A DNA stretch of 64,000 bases from Rhynochetos jubatus (taxonomy: Eukaryota > Chordata > Aves > Eurypygiformes > Rhynochetidae): assembly GCA_027574665.1 (NCBI GenBank), contig CM050656.1, positions 10,615,501 to 10,679,500 on the forward strand, written 5' to 3'. Of the stretch, positions 1 to 13,200 are shown in pieces. Both the position numbers and the translations under genes were made by a program. How positions within the stretch are numbered: the first letter of the stretch is position 1; every line of letters starts with the position of its first letter. The notes below the pieces were generated by a model. That model was not told the origin of the DNA. It saw only the letters and a program-made list of their open reading frames with translations, and did not search any database.

Positions 1-16
1 CTTTTCCCTCCTGCAG

Positions 17-192
17 ACTGGATCTTCGGCCCCAGCCCAGACGACAACAGCAACAAGAGCGACATCAACTGCATCAGCAACAGCGTCAACGAGATGAGCG
101 AGATGCCCGAGGTGCCACGACACCGGGACCACCAGCCCCAGGATGTGGTCATTGCCATCAGCGAGACCTGCCACCTCCCGCAGCAGACGTGA
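17..192 (+). CDS. 3'-terminal coding exon of an unrecognised gene (partial)
   Basis: A pyrimidine-rich tract ending in CTGCAG at 11-16 is a good splice acceptor. After it the frame is open for 57 whole codons plus two bases completing a split codon, ending in TGA at 190-192. The peptide starts with WIFGPSPDD and ends with ETCHLPQQT. It is hydrophilic, with acidic and Asn/Ser-rich stretches, and has no membrane segment or domain I recognise. It reads like the cytoplasmic tail of a longer protein. In mammals the neighbour of LURAP1 on this side is RAD54L, but the tail does not resemble the RAD54L C-terminus and the strand does not fit that arrangement. The acceptor, open frame and clean stop make a real terminal exon likely; the identity stays open. 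Confidence 0.6.
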
Positions 193-3100
193 CCGGCGCG
201 GTGGCCGTGCCAGGCGGGATGGAGCAGCAGGATGGAGCGGAGGGATGGAGCAGTGGGATGGGGCAGCAGCCACCTTGCGGGACTGGGTGGCAAGAGGAAG
301 GGATGGGCAGAGGTGGCACCACAGAGCAAAGCCCTCCTCATCCTGGTTTTGCTAACCTCTAAGGACATCTCCAGGGTGGGCAGCATCACCCCTTCTCCGG
401 GGCTGGTTGGTCCTGCCCTGACATCTGTCTGTGGGTTCGTGACTTCCCTTTCTTCCCTGTGAATAGCAAAAAAAAGCAAATGCAAAATACACCCACTAAA
501 CAAAGCTCACAAGAGAAACGAGCTGGAGAGGAGCCAGGCAGTCCTTTGGCATGCGGCTATCCCACAGCACGGGGATACAGTGGTGAAAGGGCGAGGGAGA
601 TGAGGAAGCTGTGTGAGAAGTGGGGGTATCTGTACTTCTGGGGACACTCAGGACACAGCAGGGAGCTGGGGCTGCTGCAGGGGCTGCAGAAAGGCTCTGA
701 ACAGTCAACAGGGCCCAAATCCAGTATGTTGATGACCTGCCTGGGCTGATTGTCCTCTAAGTTTTGCAGCTCCAGCTCCCAGCCTGTTTGACTGGGTGCA
801 TCCTGCAGTTGTGGGGCAGAGAGGCAATGTCCCAGGACCAGCCTGGGGCCACCACCCCAAGGCCAGGCCAGGGCCACCACCTCCCTGCCACCACCAGCTC
901 TGCTTGAGCCCAGCATCCCCTGACCAGGAGCAGCCCTGTCAGTTCCCAGTAAACCCCTGTTCTCCATGGAACGTGGCTGGAGGGGAGGCAAGGATCCCAA
1001 CCCTTCCTGGGGGAAAATAGCCCCTATATGGCTGCATCCCTCAGACTTACCCCAGTGTGTCCATCCCTCTCGTCACCCCATACTAGCTGCCACCACGAGG
1101 GGTGCTGACTCTCTGCTGGGGTCAGCCACACGTGCATGCACTGATGGATGAGAAGACTTCCCTTGTCTCCCTGGGTGCTTTCCTCTTCCCTGCCAGGGCA
1201 CCACCACCCAAAACTGCCCTTCTCTCTTCCTGCCACTTCTCCCTGCCCAAAGGCATCCTTTCCTGTTGCTAACTCCAGGCAGATCCCTGCTCTTCCCTTT
1301 TTAAGGGGCTCAGAGGAAGCCAGCAGCAGCCAAGGTGAGTGGCAAGCTCCCAAACCAAGAGGGAAAAGGAGCACCTTGATGGTTTCACTGGTATGTTAAG
1401 GCCAGCTCTTGACCCAATTGGGGTTTTAAACAAGGATCCATCATTTCTCTGTACAGCAGAGCAGAGGCACAAGGGCCAAGCTCATTCCTTGGTCCCAGTA
1501 CCAACTCCTTATGAAGATCCCTTAGTCTCAAAAAAAAGGTCCGTACTGATGGCCCAGTGACCTGATCCCAAGAAGAGGCAAGTGGTCAGGACTTCTGCCG
1601 CCATTCAGGGAAACGAGCCCTGACTTCCCCTGCCTGAGGAACCCAGCGCATCCCTAATAGCAGGGGCTAGAGCATCATTTTCCCCTTCTGAAAGCGGTTA
1701 GGGAAAATGGATATGGTTTCAGCCTCCTGCTCTGATGGCTTTTAATGAGAGCCATTACGAGAGGTACCACGCTGGGGCTTTGTCAGCTTTGCAGCAATCA
1801 AAGGCATCAGCGACAGTACTGCAAACCTCTGCCCAGTAACTGACCATCTCCAGTCAGGCACACCATGGCTGCCACCATCGTTTTTCTCCCATTTTTTTGG
1901 CCCTGGGCGTGGGGCTGCCCAGAGCTGGCTGTGGGCTGGGGAAACTAGGAAGGTCCAGATTCCTGGGGGACAGGAGATTGTATGGGATGAGGAGCTGGTT
2001 TCTTTGTTCCCCTGCCCTTTCAACATCTAGAGGCTGGTCATCGGGGTCACCCAGGTCCCCCAACCACTGCTGCAGAGGGATGGTGAGACCATGTGTCCAG
2101 CACAGACACTGCACTCAAAGGAACCAGTCCCTGCTGCAGGGACATGCCACTTGCCAGGCACCACTGCTCCTCTGATGGCTTTGGGCAACAGCTTCAGTGG
2201 CTCTTCCGCATCGGGACCCATCGCCCACCAGCTGCTGGAAATAAGGTGGAGGCTTCCCCGAGGATGGAGCCACCTCTGCTCCAGAAGGGTTGTTGCCACC
2301 TTCTCAAGACACCTTGGGTCCCACATGCCGTGGTTAGACCCCGGGGAGATGCTCCTGCGCCAAGCAGCAGCTCACAGCCGGAGCCAGGGTGGCTGTCACC
2401 CACCCCAGACCACTGGCCTCCGAGCAGAAGGCTGGAGCCAAGCTCCCTCCTGTGGCCGCCTGCACCGGGGTCCACCGGGATGCTCCAGGCTGGGAAGGGG
2501 GCGGGGAGAAAAGCCCTCAGCCCACTGCCCTGCCTGCCCTCCTGGAGCCAGGACCCCCTTTTGCAGCTATTCAAGGAGGGATCCTGGTGCTGTGTCCACC
2601 CCCAAGACCGACCCAGACCTGGTGATGTTGCGGTGTACACCGTGGTGTGGGGAACAACCAACCATCTCGGTGAGCTGCAGGGCTGCTTGGTGGGTGCCAG
2701 GACAAAGCCAGGAACCAGGCTGGCACCGGAGCTGTGCAGGACCCATGGCTGTAGCTGCTTTCTCTACTGGAACCTGCCACACCTAGGCGAAATTGCAGAG
2801 GACAGCAGTTTCCCATGCCACCTTCCTTTGCATCCCCCCATCCCTGCATCATTGCCATCATCTGGCATCTTTCTTCCCCCTAATTTGTCCCCAAACATGT
2901 CACCACACACTGCACTACTGCTGAGCTCTAAGGGTGTCCGTGAGCCTGTCGGAGAGTCCCGAGAAGCCATGGAGCCAATTTGCTTCCAGACACTGGAGCC
3001 AGAGTGTGGCTTTTGGCTGAAAGCAGCCCCTGTCCCTCCACACTGCCTGCATTTTGGAGGCTATCTCCAGCACCCTCAGAGGACCTCCGAAGCAGGCTGG

Positions 3101-6100
3101 GAGGACAGGACTAGGTGGATGAGTGAGGCTGCAAGGATGGGGCAGGGAGAGCTGTTTGGGGGCTGGTCAAATGGTACAGGAATCTCATCTGCTCTTCTTG
3201 CGTGCCAGGACGCCCACGCCAGGGGGGTCACCCTAGCCCTCTCCTTGTCCCCCACATCTTCCGAGCAGGGGACGAGGGCCTGGCCATCCGATGTCAGGGA
3301 CATTGGGAGAGGGTCTGTGCAAAGAGGTGCTGGGGTCTGTTTTTCTGGGTGAGGTTTTCAGGATGCCAAGGGGGAAGGGGGCTGATGAGGGTGCCAGGCT
3401 ACTCCAACTGCTCCAGTCCCTGCACCTCTTCAGTGCAGGAGGTTGCTCTTTAAGTCCCTCTTTCCTCCTCTAAGCGCCTTAGGGAGCAGGGACAAGAGAG
3501 GCTGATGCTTTTTATAGTAGCCATAATCCCCGCTGCTCATGCCGCCTGTGCCCTCCTGCCCTGAGGTCCGGGGTTGAGCTTCCAAAACAGGGGCTGCTGC
3601 CCAAAAACTGCCTTGAACCTCCTTGGTTCTCAACATTGCCTCTCTGCCAGGGCACAGATCCTGTCTGGGGCTGGTTCTGGGCTCAAAAGCCCCTTGTAGA
3701 AGGCATTGGAGGGCCATGAGCGTTGCACCCACATCCCAGTCACAGCACTCTGCTGGGATGGGACAGACAGACAGATGTAGAGAGACACATGGATGAGCAC
3801 AGGAGCAGCTGCCCAGCCTCTCCACTCTGCTCTGAGTCTTGCAGAGCTGGAACCAGCCCCACAGCACGGCCGTGAGGAGCTGAGGGAGGCTGAGGGTTTC
3901 CTTCCTTTCTAATACGCCGCATCTTTAACAAGAGGGAAACTGAGGCAGAGAGGAAGTGGGGCAGGGGCAGAGCGCTCCTGGCCCTGCAGCCCAAGAGCAG
4001 AGACCCTTGCAGGGCAGCTGATGAGTTTTCAAGGCTGATGAAGCTCCACAGCTGGATGTGACCCCCATGACCTGAGCTTCAGCATTTTATTGGGGTTGTT
4101 TTGGTGATGGGGTGGCTGGTTTCCCTTACCCAGACTGCATCCACTAAGCCAGGGATGACATTTGGTTCATCCAGACTGCATCCCTAGGGATGGAGCAGGC
4201 TGGGGACATGTGAAATGGGGAAGCAAGTAGTGTGATGGGGCAGGAGTGGGTGCCTGGAAGAGGCATATTTCACCTCCCACCCCTGTCCCGGTGTCCAGCG
4301 TGGTCGCTCCATCCAGCCCCAAACCGTCATGCCCCACCCCTGGACCACAGCTGTCCAGGGAGGAGAGAGAGGGCTGCAGCTTCCTCTCTCCCATTTGGGG
4401 ACATCCTCCTCCGGTCCTTCTCCCCATCCTTCCCCATTGGTGTCCCCAGTGTGGACGTGTCCCCACATCCCCCTGAGAGGTGGCTGTGCAGCCCAGGGCC
4501 ATCAGCCCTGGCCAGGCAGTGTCCCTGCCCTCCCTGCCAGCCCCTGCTGCCCTCCCAGCTGCTGTGCCATTTCTCTCTCAAGCAGCTCAGCTTCTGCTTC
4601 TCTCTGGCCAAAATTTCCCTTTAAACACCTCACAGAAAACAAAAACACCCAAAAAACCCCAAACAGGAGAGTTGTTCTAGGTCAGGCTGTGCTAAGACGG
4701 TGAAAGCGGATTAATTTCTCAGAAGATCAATTCAGATTTTTCTTCCCCTCCCCGCCGGGGACCGAAGCAGGGCTGGCAGGCAGAAGGCAGCAGCAGGAGC
4801 ACATCCATCTCCTGGGTACTTGCAGCTTTTGGTGTCACCCCTGGGCACTGAGTGGGGGTACCGCCAGGTCCCAGCCCCTCATGGGAGGTGGGGGGACTCT
4901 TGCCAAGCAATGGGTCACAGAAATGGGAAGGAGAAGGTGGCAGAGCTGGGACCCTGATGGGCCAGGGTGGGTGCCCGCCATTCAGGGAGGGGGAAGGGGA
5001 GAGCTGTGCTTCCTCTTGGCACCCAGCATCCCCAACCCCGTCCTCGTCACCCAGCCATGCCCCCACACCCACGAGGCCCTGAGCAGGCACGCTTGTTTTT
5101 CACTCCCAAGGAGCACCGGGAAACTCTAAAGCCAGAGGATTAGTCTCCAAAGCAAAGGCCTGGCCAGCTGCCAGCCTGGGCAGGGAACAGCCCCGGGAGG
5201 CCTCTCCCAAAGGGTCTGCTCGCTCCAGCTTGGTCTCCGTGTTCACCACGCTCATGGTCACTCAGCCGCTAACACCAAGAGCAGGCTCAGGGGGAGCTTG
5301 GGGTGCATCCCACAGGTGGGGAGGTGGCAGGAGGACTCCCGTTTGGTGCCTGCGCCACCCTGGGCAGTCAGAGCATCCTCTGCCTGGTATGGCTTCTCTG
5401 GTGTGTAATAGAGGCTGAGCACACGCTGCAAGCCCTTTCTTTAGAGGATGGACACCAGCTGACATCTCTTCGTCCTCCTGGCTGCCTCTTTGCACAAAAC
5501 CCGTAGGAGGTTCCTGCCTTGGAGACCTGTAACCCTGGGGCAGTGGGAAGGCAAAGCTGGAAATCGGCTGGAAACCCAGGACACAAGAAAGCCCCACTGG
5601 GCTGGTTAACCCTGTACTGGGAGGTCCTGGACAGGGCGTGGGGAGTGGGCTGGGTGAGAGGTGCTGGCCGGAAGAGAGCTGGATGATGGGGTCAGCCTGG
5701 GTGCCAGTTTCTCCAGGACTGGGACCAAACACCATCCTGAATTGGAGGTGGTTTTGGCATCACTGGGATTCACCACACTGGTTCGACTGGCACCAACACT
5801 TCAGCCTTGCCCAGGAGACCATCCCTGCTGCCAGAACACTGCAGGGCTTGAGGGAATGACCAGTCCCTTCTGCCCCATTTGTTGGCCTCTCCTGCCCCAC
5901 GCTGCCCGCAATGGCTCAGGCAGCACAAGCCCAGGGCTCTGCTCACAGCGCTGCTCCCCGGCAAGGCTTATGGAAAACCTTGGGCTGCACGGCTGAACGC
6001 TCTCCCCAGGGGCTGGGGTGGCTGGGGGGACACCCCCACACACTGCCACCGGAGTCACTGGGCCACTTCATCGCACCGATTGGGCTGAAAACTTTCTCTT

Positions 6101-8170
6101 GAGGGGTTTGATTTTCAGGCAGGTCACCGTGCCACACAGCCCGTGCTGAGCTCAGGGGAACCAGCGGGCAGGGTGCCATCAGCCCCGGGTTACACTTGCT
6201 TTGCCCGGGCCTTTCCTTATCTTTTCACCTCAGCAGTGGGTGCCAGAGGCAGGGCAGTAGCAGGGAGTGCTGAGACAAGCCTTGAGACACGCTGGTGCCT
6301 ATGCACAGCCCATGGGTGCATTTTAGGGCAGCCCCAAGCAGCCCTAACACACAGTTCTCCTCCCAGCACCTGCTCCCTAAGCAATGCACGGGGAATGGTA
6401 CAAGGGACAACAGGGAGCATCCCCAGCACCGAGGAGGGTGGAGATGCCAGGATCCAGCCCCACAGGCTGCACTTGCACCCACATATCCCCCGTACCCTCT
6501 CCCCAGGATGCCCCATGGCCACGCACCCCATGCCAGCAAGTCCACGTGGTTGTGTGGGGTGACAGAACTGCCAAACCAAAGGTCACAGTGGTTGTCAGAG
6601 GAGGTTCCCTCTGACCACGGGGACCAGGCTCTTCCACCCCTGGGAAAAGGTTATTTTCACACTGCTTCCCCACAGGAACTACCATAAATTGTTTAAATGG
6701 CTACAGCGCTCAGGGGACAGGCCCTTTCAGAGCCAAGCTGCACGCAGGGAGGGGAAAGCCCAGGGGACTTTTTAATAACTAGCAAGGGGAGATATTAAAG
6801 TGTTTTACTGCCTTGTAAAGACAGTCTAATCTCTGTGTATATCTTGGGAAAAAAAAAAAAAAACCAAGGCTTGTTGGCGTTTTTATTGTAACAGAGGTGG
6901 GTGTTTTCTGGCCCCGGCTGGGGTCCTGCCTGCTTTATCTGCTTGGTTTCTTAACTGATACCAGTGCTGAACAGCCCAAGAACAGCCCAAGGGCAGCAGC
7001 AGGCAGAGTCAGGCAGATCACAGCAAGGAGAGAGGCTGTAGACCTGCACTGTGGGCTGTTTCCCACCCAGGGGTGCTCTGCACCCCATTGCTGCACCCAC
7101 CTTTCAGCAAGACAGAGGTGTTTCCCCAGTGCAGGTTTGGGGCATGTTGGATCTGCATGTGCCTGGGCAAATTCCGGAGGTGGGTGACGCCTCATCTGGG
7201 GAATCAGGAAAACTGTGAGGTCTCATCCACCCCTCCAGCTCCAAGGGCTGGGATTTGGGGGCTACCCAGATTTTGGGGCTATGGGCAACTTAGGCTTCTG
7301 CAAACTAGACTGAAGAGTCCATGCCCAGGGGAGCCTCAGCAAAGGCTCATCTCTGGCGATACAGAGCCATCCGACTGCCAGGGTCTAGGTCCGGAAGAGG
7401 AATGGGCTGGGAATTGTGTTTTCTTCATTTTTTTTTTATTTTTTACCTCAGTCCCGCAGAAAATGGGGAAATCCTGGCGAGTCTTGCTGGCTCCAGCCTC
7501 CACCTCTCCATCTGCAGCAGCTCACAGTTTCAAAGCCAGGAGCCGAAACGGATGCTGAGGGTGGGATGGCAGGGCTGGATAAACCGCTTGCGTTTGCTTT
7601 GGAAAAGCTGATGTTTGCATGAGCACCGGCTCCAGCGGTTTTAAAGGGACCCACCCAGGAGCAAGTCTCAACAGCCTGAGATCAGAGCTGTGGCTGCTCC
7701 CACCCCAGGCTGGACTGCAGAAGTCTCTGTCCTGTACCTAGACGCCCCCCTGCACGTCCTGGGTGGAGGAGGCAGAACACGGGAAACAAATGGAGACTCC
7801 AGCATGGCTAACGGGGCTGGTAAACACCTGGAAAGATCTTCCCTGGAAATCTGGGGCAAGAAGAGCAAAGCTGCCATCTGCAGCTGGAGACATAGATCAG
7901 CTGAGCTCCATATGCCCCATCTCCTAGAGATCCAGTCTCACCAGCATCCTTGCCACAGCAGACAGGCTGCTCCAGGAGGTGAGACTTTTAGGTGTCACCA
8001 CCCTGATGTGACAAGGGACAGATGCCCAGACTTGTTCTCTGTGTCTGTTTCAGGACTGGGGGCTAAACCTGCCCTGCCTGCAGAACCGCCGCCAGCTCCA
8101 GGGTGTTTCAGACCAGATCCTCTCCCCTTCCCTTAGAAACCCCCGTAAGCTCGGCAAAGCACTGACAGCG
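193..8170. other. Intergenic stretch, no gene recognised
   Basis: The first part is presumably the 3' UTR of the gene ending at 192, but I see no AATAAA within about 1 kb of the stop. The rest is GC-rich unique-looking sequence. Long open frames here (one of 419 codons at 2093-3352) have no homology I recognise and no splice or codon pattern, so I treat them as chance. A-rich runs occur near 466-500, 4635-4665 and 6849-6863. Minus-strand AATAAA motifs lie near 4086 and 6879 and are not tied to a gene. No interspersed repeat is recognisable by eye. Confidence 0.5.
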
Positions 8171-8192
8171 TGGCCTGGGAGAAATGCAACCA

Positions 8193-8198
8193 TTTATT
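8193..8198 (-). terminator. LURAP1: Candidate poly(A) signal of LURAP1
   Basis: Read on the minus strand this is AATAAA. It lies about 2 kb downstream of the LURAP1 stop codon and is the first canonical signal I find in that direction. It would give a 3' UTR running from 10206 to roughly 8175. The choice is inferred from motif and distance alone; transcript ends are needed to fix it. Confidence 0.35.
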
Positions 8199-10206
8199 AA
8201 GCCAGCTATTTTTTTTGTCAAGAATGGTTTTAACAGTGCTGGAGGATTTAACCTGTCTCCCCCAGGGACCCTCAGCTGATTCATCGCATGCAGGGCTAGA
8301 AGGAAAGCAGGGGACAGCCAGCCTTGGGGGACGTGGTGGCTCAGTGACAGAGCTATGCAGGGAGCCACGAGCTGCTCGCAGGCGATGGCAAGCCAAGCAT
8401 GGCTGCTCCAGGGCAGACAGGTGGGATGCTTGCGTAGGGCAACCCAGTCCCAGTTTGCTGGGATTCCGCCAAGTCCTTGATAGGTGCCGTTTCTGGGAAT
8501 TTTGGACGTTGTCCTGCTCTCTGTGTCATCCAGGGAAGCCCTGAGGATCTGCAGGGGAAGGGAGGATGCTCGGGGGTCTCAGCACAAAGGGTAGTTCCCA
8601 CTGAAGGTGCTGCTTTCAGACACACAAAGCTGAACCTGTTGTGCACCCGACCACCTTCCTAACCACGGCCAGCTCATTTCTCGCATCTAGAAAGAGTCAC
8701 AGCCAGGTCTTCCCTCTCATTTGGCTTCCCATTGAGATCAGGAGGTGTTGTCCCCATTCCCACCACCCCATCAGACACAGAGACAGGCTGCGACCCATGC
8801 AGGCAGGGGAATGACGGCACCACTGTGAGAGCAAAGCCATTGCACCCTCATCAGAGGACAGACACATCCACGGGTTGTGAAGCCAAGACCTTCCAGGCTT
8901 GTCACCATGTGTGGAAGAGCCCCTGTCCTTGAAGCAGGGGCCTGTGGGATGCCCAGGTCCTTCCCTGCATTGTCTGGGGAAGGCAGCAGGTCCTGCCCAA
9001 GCTCGCACACGGCTCCAGCTGGAAGCCATGCTCTACAAGCCAGCGAGGAATGTGCTGGGAGACATGGTGGGTGGACAGTAAAAGGCACAGGCAGAAGCCA
9101 AGGCTAAAAGGACAGAGGAGATGTCTCCAGGGCAGGGTTGCTGCAAATCCAGCCCAGCAGAGGAGCCTCATGTTTCTGGTTGCTGGTAGGGGGCAGAGAC
9201 CTGGCACCATTCATCACACAGATGGAGAATCCCATCCATCCCCCCCATCATGCTCTGCCAGGGGAAAGCACAAGCCTTTCTGAGTCTGAGCCCTGCAGGC
9301 TCTGCCAGCCTGCCCGTACGCTGCCATGTCCTGGAGCTTCTGCAGGACCTGATCCCAAGGGGGGAGACAGTCCAGAACACACTGGGAGAACTGGATCTCC
9401 ATCTCCCACCCAGTGTTTTGCCCTTCTCATGTAATCACATCGGGAAGGGAAGTCTGCACCATCATTCTTCCTCTGCAGGGTATGGATGAAGGCTCCCCAG
9501 CCCAACAGGAGCAGCTACAGTGACCGCTCTGATCATGCTTCAGCTTCACAGAGGGGTTTAAACCAGGCAGGGCTTCCCCCACCAAGAAGGGGAGTTGAGC
9601 ATCCACCATGTGCTGCAACCAAACCCCAGGTGCCCCAGGACAGCTCTACCCTGGACAGACACTGGCCTTGTAGACGAGGATGGAAATGAGCATATCCAAC
9701 AGGGATGCCCTGCTGATGGTCCTACCCCACACCTCACACTGGCTGTGGGATGTGTGGGAGCATCTCCTGTCCTTCCGGGGTACCCGGTTTGGGGGAAAGG
9801 GTCCCCAGTTTTTGCAGATGGGATGCTGAGGATTAGAGGGTGGAGGTGGAACCAGGGAGAGGTCGCAGGTGTCCTGCTGTCCCAGGTGTCCCCACCAACC
9901 CTTCCTCGCCACCAGTATCAAGGACAACAGAGGAGTAACCAGCCACCTGCAAACACCACCCCAGAGAAAAGGTTTAAATTTACGAGGACCCACCTCATTC
10001 CTCCTCTCCCTGAAATTCACCACAGGGCAGGGACCCCATCCCTTAGGGCTGCATCACTGAACACTGGCCAGGGGGTCAGAGGACCCCTTGCAACACCACC
10101 AAGCCAGCCAGCCCCCCTTCCCCAGCCACCCCAACTCTCCCCAGCAGAGACAAGTGAAGCGGAGCGGGCAGATGGGAGGGCTGGACTGGGAAGGTGAAGC
10201 CATGGG

Positions 10207-13200
10207 CTACAAGAATGTCACGTCATCCTGAGACTGGAGCCAGCGCCAGTGGGCATCGTACTCCAGGTGCAGTTTGCTGTTTAGTTTGCAGTTCTCGAAG
10301 TCAGCCTCGGCTTTCCGAGCTTTCCCACCCAGGTTCCCCTTCCCCAGCTTCTCCCCGGCCCCCGACGGCAATTTGGTGTCTCTGCCTGGTTCCAGAGAAG
10401 GTGGCTGCTGGCCCAAATACCCGTTGGCCACCTGGGGCTCCTTAGCAAACCGGTGATCCTGGGGCAGCCCAGGTGGGGAGAGGTCCACATGGGGCCACTC
10501 GTGCTCCACTTTGCCCTTCTCTTGTTTTGCAAGACCCCTCTCGGGGTCAATCCTGACCCAATCCTGCTCCGCCCTGACCAAGGCTCTTCCCGGTGCAGAT
10601 GCGGTTTCGGCGGCGTTTTGGGAATACTCATCCATGTCATCGGCCAACGTGTCCAGGTAGCTACCGACGGAGATGCTGTCCAGCCTGTCGTTGGGGTCCT
10701 GCAGGCTGTCCCAGCTGCCCCGCCGTGAGGCCGCCTGGCTCTCCACCAGGCTGTACTGGCTGCTGGCCAGGCTGCTGCAGCGGCTGGTCAGCGTGCTCCT
10801 CTCCTCCAGCAGCCACTTCACCGCCTCGATGCCCTCGTTCACCACCACCAGCTGCTGCAGGATCTTCACGTCGACCGCTCGCAGATAAGCCTGCCAGGGA
10901 GACAGAGAGCAAGGGGTTTTCTGGGGGGACCAAGGTGACCCTGGCAGCCGAGGGACCCAAGTCCCAGCACACCCAGCAGAGGTGTCACCGTGGTAGGTGC
11001 AGGTCTGCCAAGCTGTTTGATGGACAGCACAGCATGAGGGAACACCCTGCAGGGACCCTGTCCAAGACCTGGGGACACGACCATCAAGGACCAACCATTT
11101 ATAGCATCCACCAGCCACCAACCCCCTTGGGGAAATAAATCCAGGGCACTTGTCACTGTCTGCTATGGGGACAGGGGTAAGCAAGGAGCTGCAGGCACTG
11201 GGTGCAGATGTGAGACCAGAGCATCCCCCAATGAGGCAGCTGGCAGGGCAGGAGGGACCAGGCAGGAATGCACCAGGACATTGCTCGGATCTGGCTGCAC
11301 CATCAGCACCTCCCCGGACTGTTTCAGCTGACCCCTTTCGTGCATTTACTTTCCTCCTTCTAGGGTCCAATCCAAGGCTGGTGACAATGTGACACAGCAG
11401 GATTTGCAGCCTGAGACCCAAATCATGCCCAAAACAGGAGAGGATGGTGGCGGGGACAGGCACTGCCGATCACACCGCTCGCCTTGCCGACTTCTGTCTC
11501 TCCAAGCCAGAGGAAGCTCTTTGCAAAACTTCAGTTGCTGCAGAAACATCTGTTTTCCTAACGGAAAACCTCGCGTGCCAAGACATTCCTGTCTGTGTGA
11601 TACTGGCCGCCGAAAGCCACTGGATTTCCCCTGCGCGGGACGCAAATATTTTGCCAGGAAAGGGAATAAGGCGGCGGCGGGGGAGAGAGGGAGAGAAAGC
11701 CCTTACAGGACAGGTACAGGCAGCCAGGGAGCTGCGGATGCCCATGGACTCATTCACAAACACACCCCAGCACCAGCACCAGCGAGCTGCGATGGAAATC
11801 CACTGGGTCCCCCGGGATGATTTCTAAGCACAGCGCACGGTCCCCAGCATCCGGTGCCCTCAGTGTCACCCCTCCGCCCACGGGCGACCCGCCAGTCTCT
11901 CAGGACCCCCATCTCCGGTCCCACAGCCAGCACAGCAACAGCAGCATCCAAGGAAGGAGCCTGGGAAAACTCCAGCCAGGGTTTCAGCACGTGACACGTC
12001 TCAGTCCAAGAGGACACAAAAAACAGGAGCAAAGATTTGTAGAGACCTGACACCAACCCCCATCCCCTCCCCACGGTCCTCAAGCTGGATTTAAATAAAA
12101 AATGGCAGCGATGTGCCCGGATTGGGGCAGGAGCCAGCCTGAAGTGCAGACACTTCCTTTCTAGGCAAGTTATTTCAAAAACTGCCTCCGATGGGCTTTT
12201 CTGCACGCGTTGCTGAAGTATCTGGCCTTGGCAAGAAGAAGATGCAGGAGAAGGAAGACTGGGAACCCCTGATGGGGGGGTTTCCCGATTTTTTTTGTTC
12301 AGCTGTGGCTGTTGGAGGTGCCAGGGGAGCCACGCCGAGAGCAGAGGTCAGGGAAATGCTCCCCGCTTTCCATATCATTTGCTGGGAAGAGTTGGCCATC
12401 AATTTGCTGCTACTTCAGGCCAGCCTGACACGCCCCAGTTGCACCCCAAGAAACCTCCTCTCCAGCAAGGCAAGGTTAGCTCAGGAGGAGACCTAGGTCC
12501 AGCTGCTCTCTATATTCCTCGATGTGGCGATGGGTACACCGCACCGACCCCATACCCACCCCAAAGCCCGCATGGTGCCCGCCGGCATCTGGACCCGGGG
12601 CTGCAGCAGCATCTGGAGGGGAGGAAGGTAACCATGGATCTGCGTGCATGGCAGAGTGGAGGAGATCCACCTGGATCCCTGCTCCGGGATGTGACACCCT
12701 GCGCTGCTCCATGCCTCAGTTTCCCCATGCACATCCCGCAATGCTGTCTTCCCTCACATCCACAAATGCCACCCTCTTTCAGTGGGGACCCCACAGGCCG
12801 CCAGAGCTGGAGGGATGCTGTGCTCCTCCCCATACTCTCTAGGGGCAGGCAGAGGCAGGGAGGGTGTCCCCCCAGGGGGATACGGTCCAGCTCCCTTCCC
12901 CAGTGCGTGAGAAACCTGCAGGCACCATCTCCCTTCAAAACACCCAGCTCCAGGGATAAACATCCTCCTCAGATCAGGAGGCGAGAGTGAGAATTTGCTG
13001 CCTTCTCCTCCCACCGCCCCCTCCCATGCCAGTTCTCTGAGCACTGGCTTGCTGGCCTCTGCTGCTGGGAGAGGAATTTCAGCTCCTGTCGATGGGGAGG
13101 CGGGGGGAGCTTCGTGGTGGGTTTTGGGTACCCGGGTGCCATTCCCAGGCTGCTGACCTGGGTGAGAGGTGACCCCGCATCTTCATCGGCTGTCGAGAAG

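Noticed and set aside
2093-3352. 419-codon plus-strand open frame
   Set aside because: No recognisable domain, no promoter or splice context, and competing long frames on both strands. GC-rich noncoding DNA gives such frames by chance.
11135-11140. AATAAA on the plus strand
   Set aside because: It is inside the LURAP1 intron with no plus-strand gene to use it.
10891-11463. Upstream extension of the LURAP1 exon 2 open frame
   Set aside because: A clear CAG acceptor at 10891 and similarity starting exactly at AYLRA show that the extension is intron.
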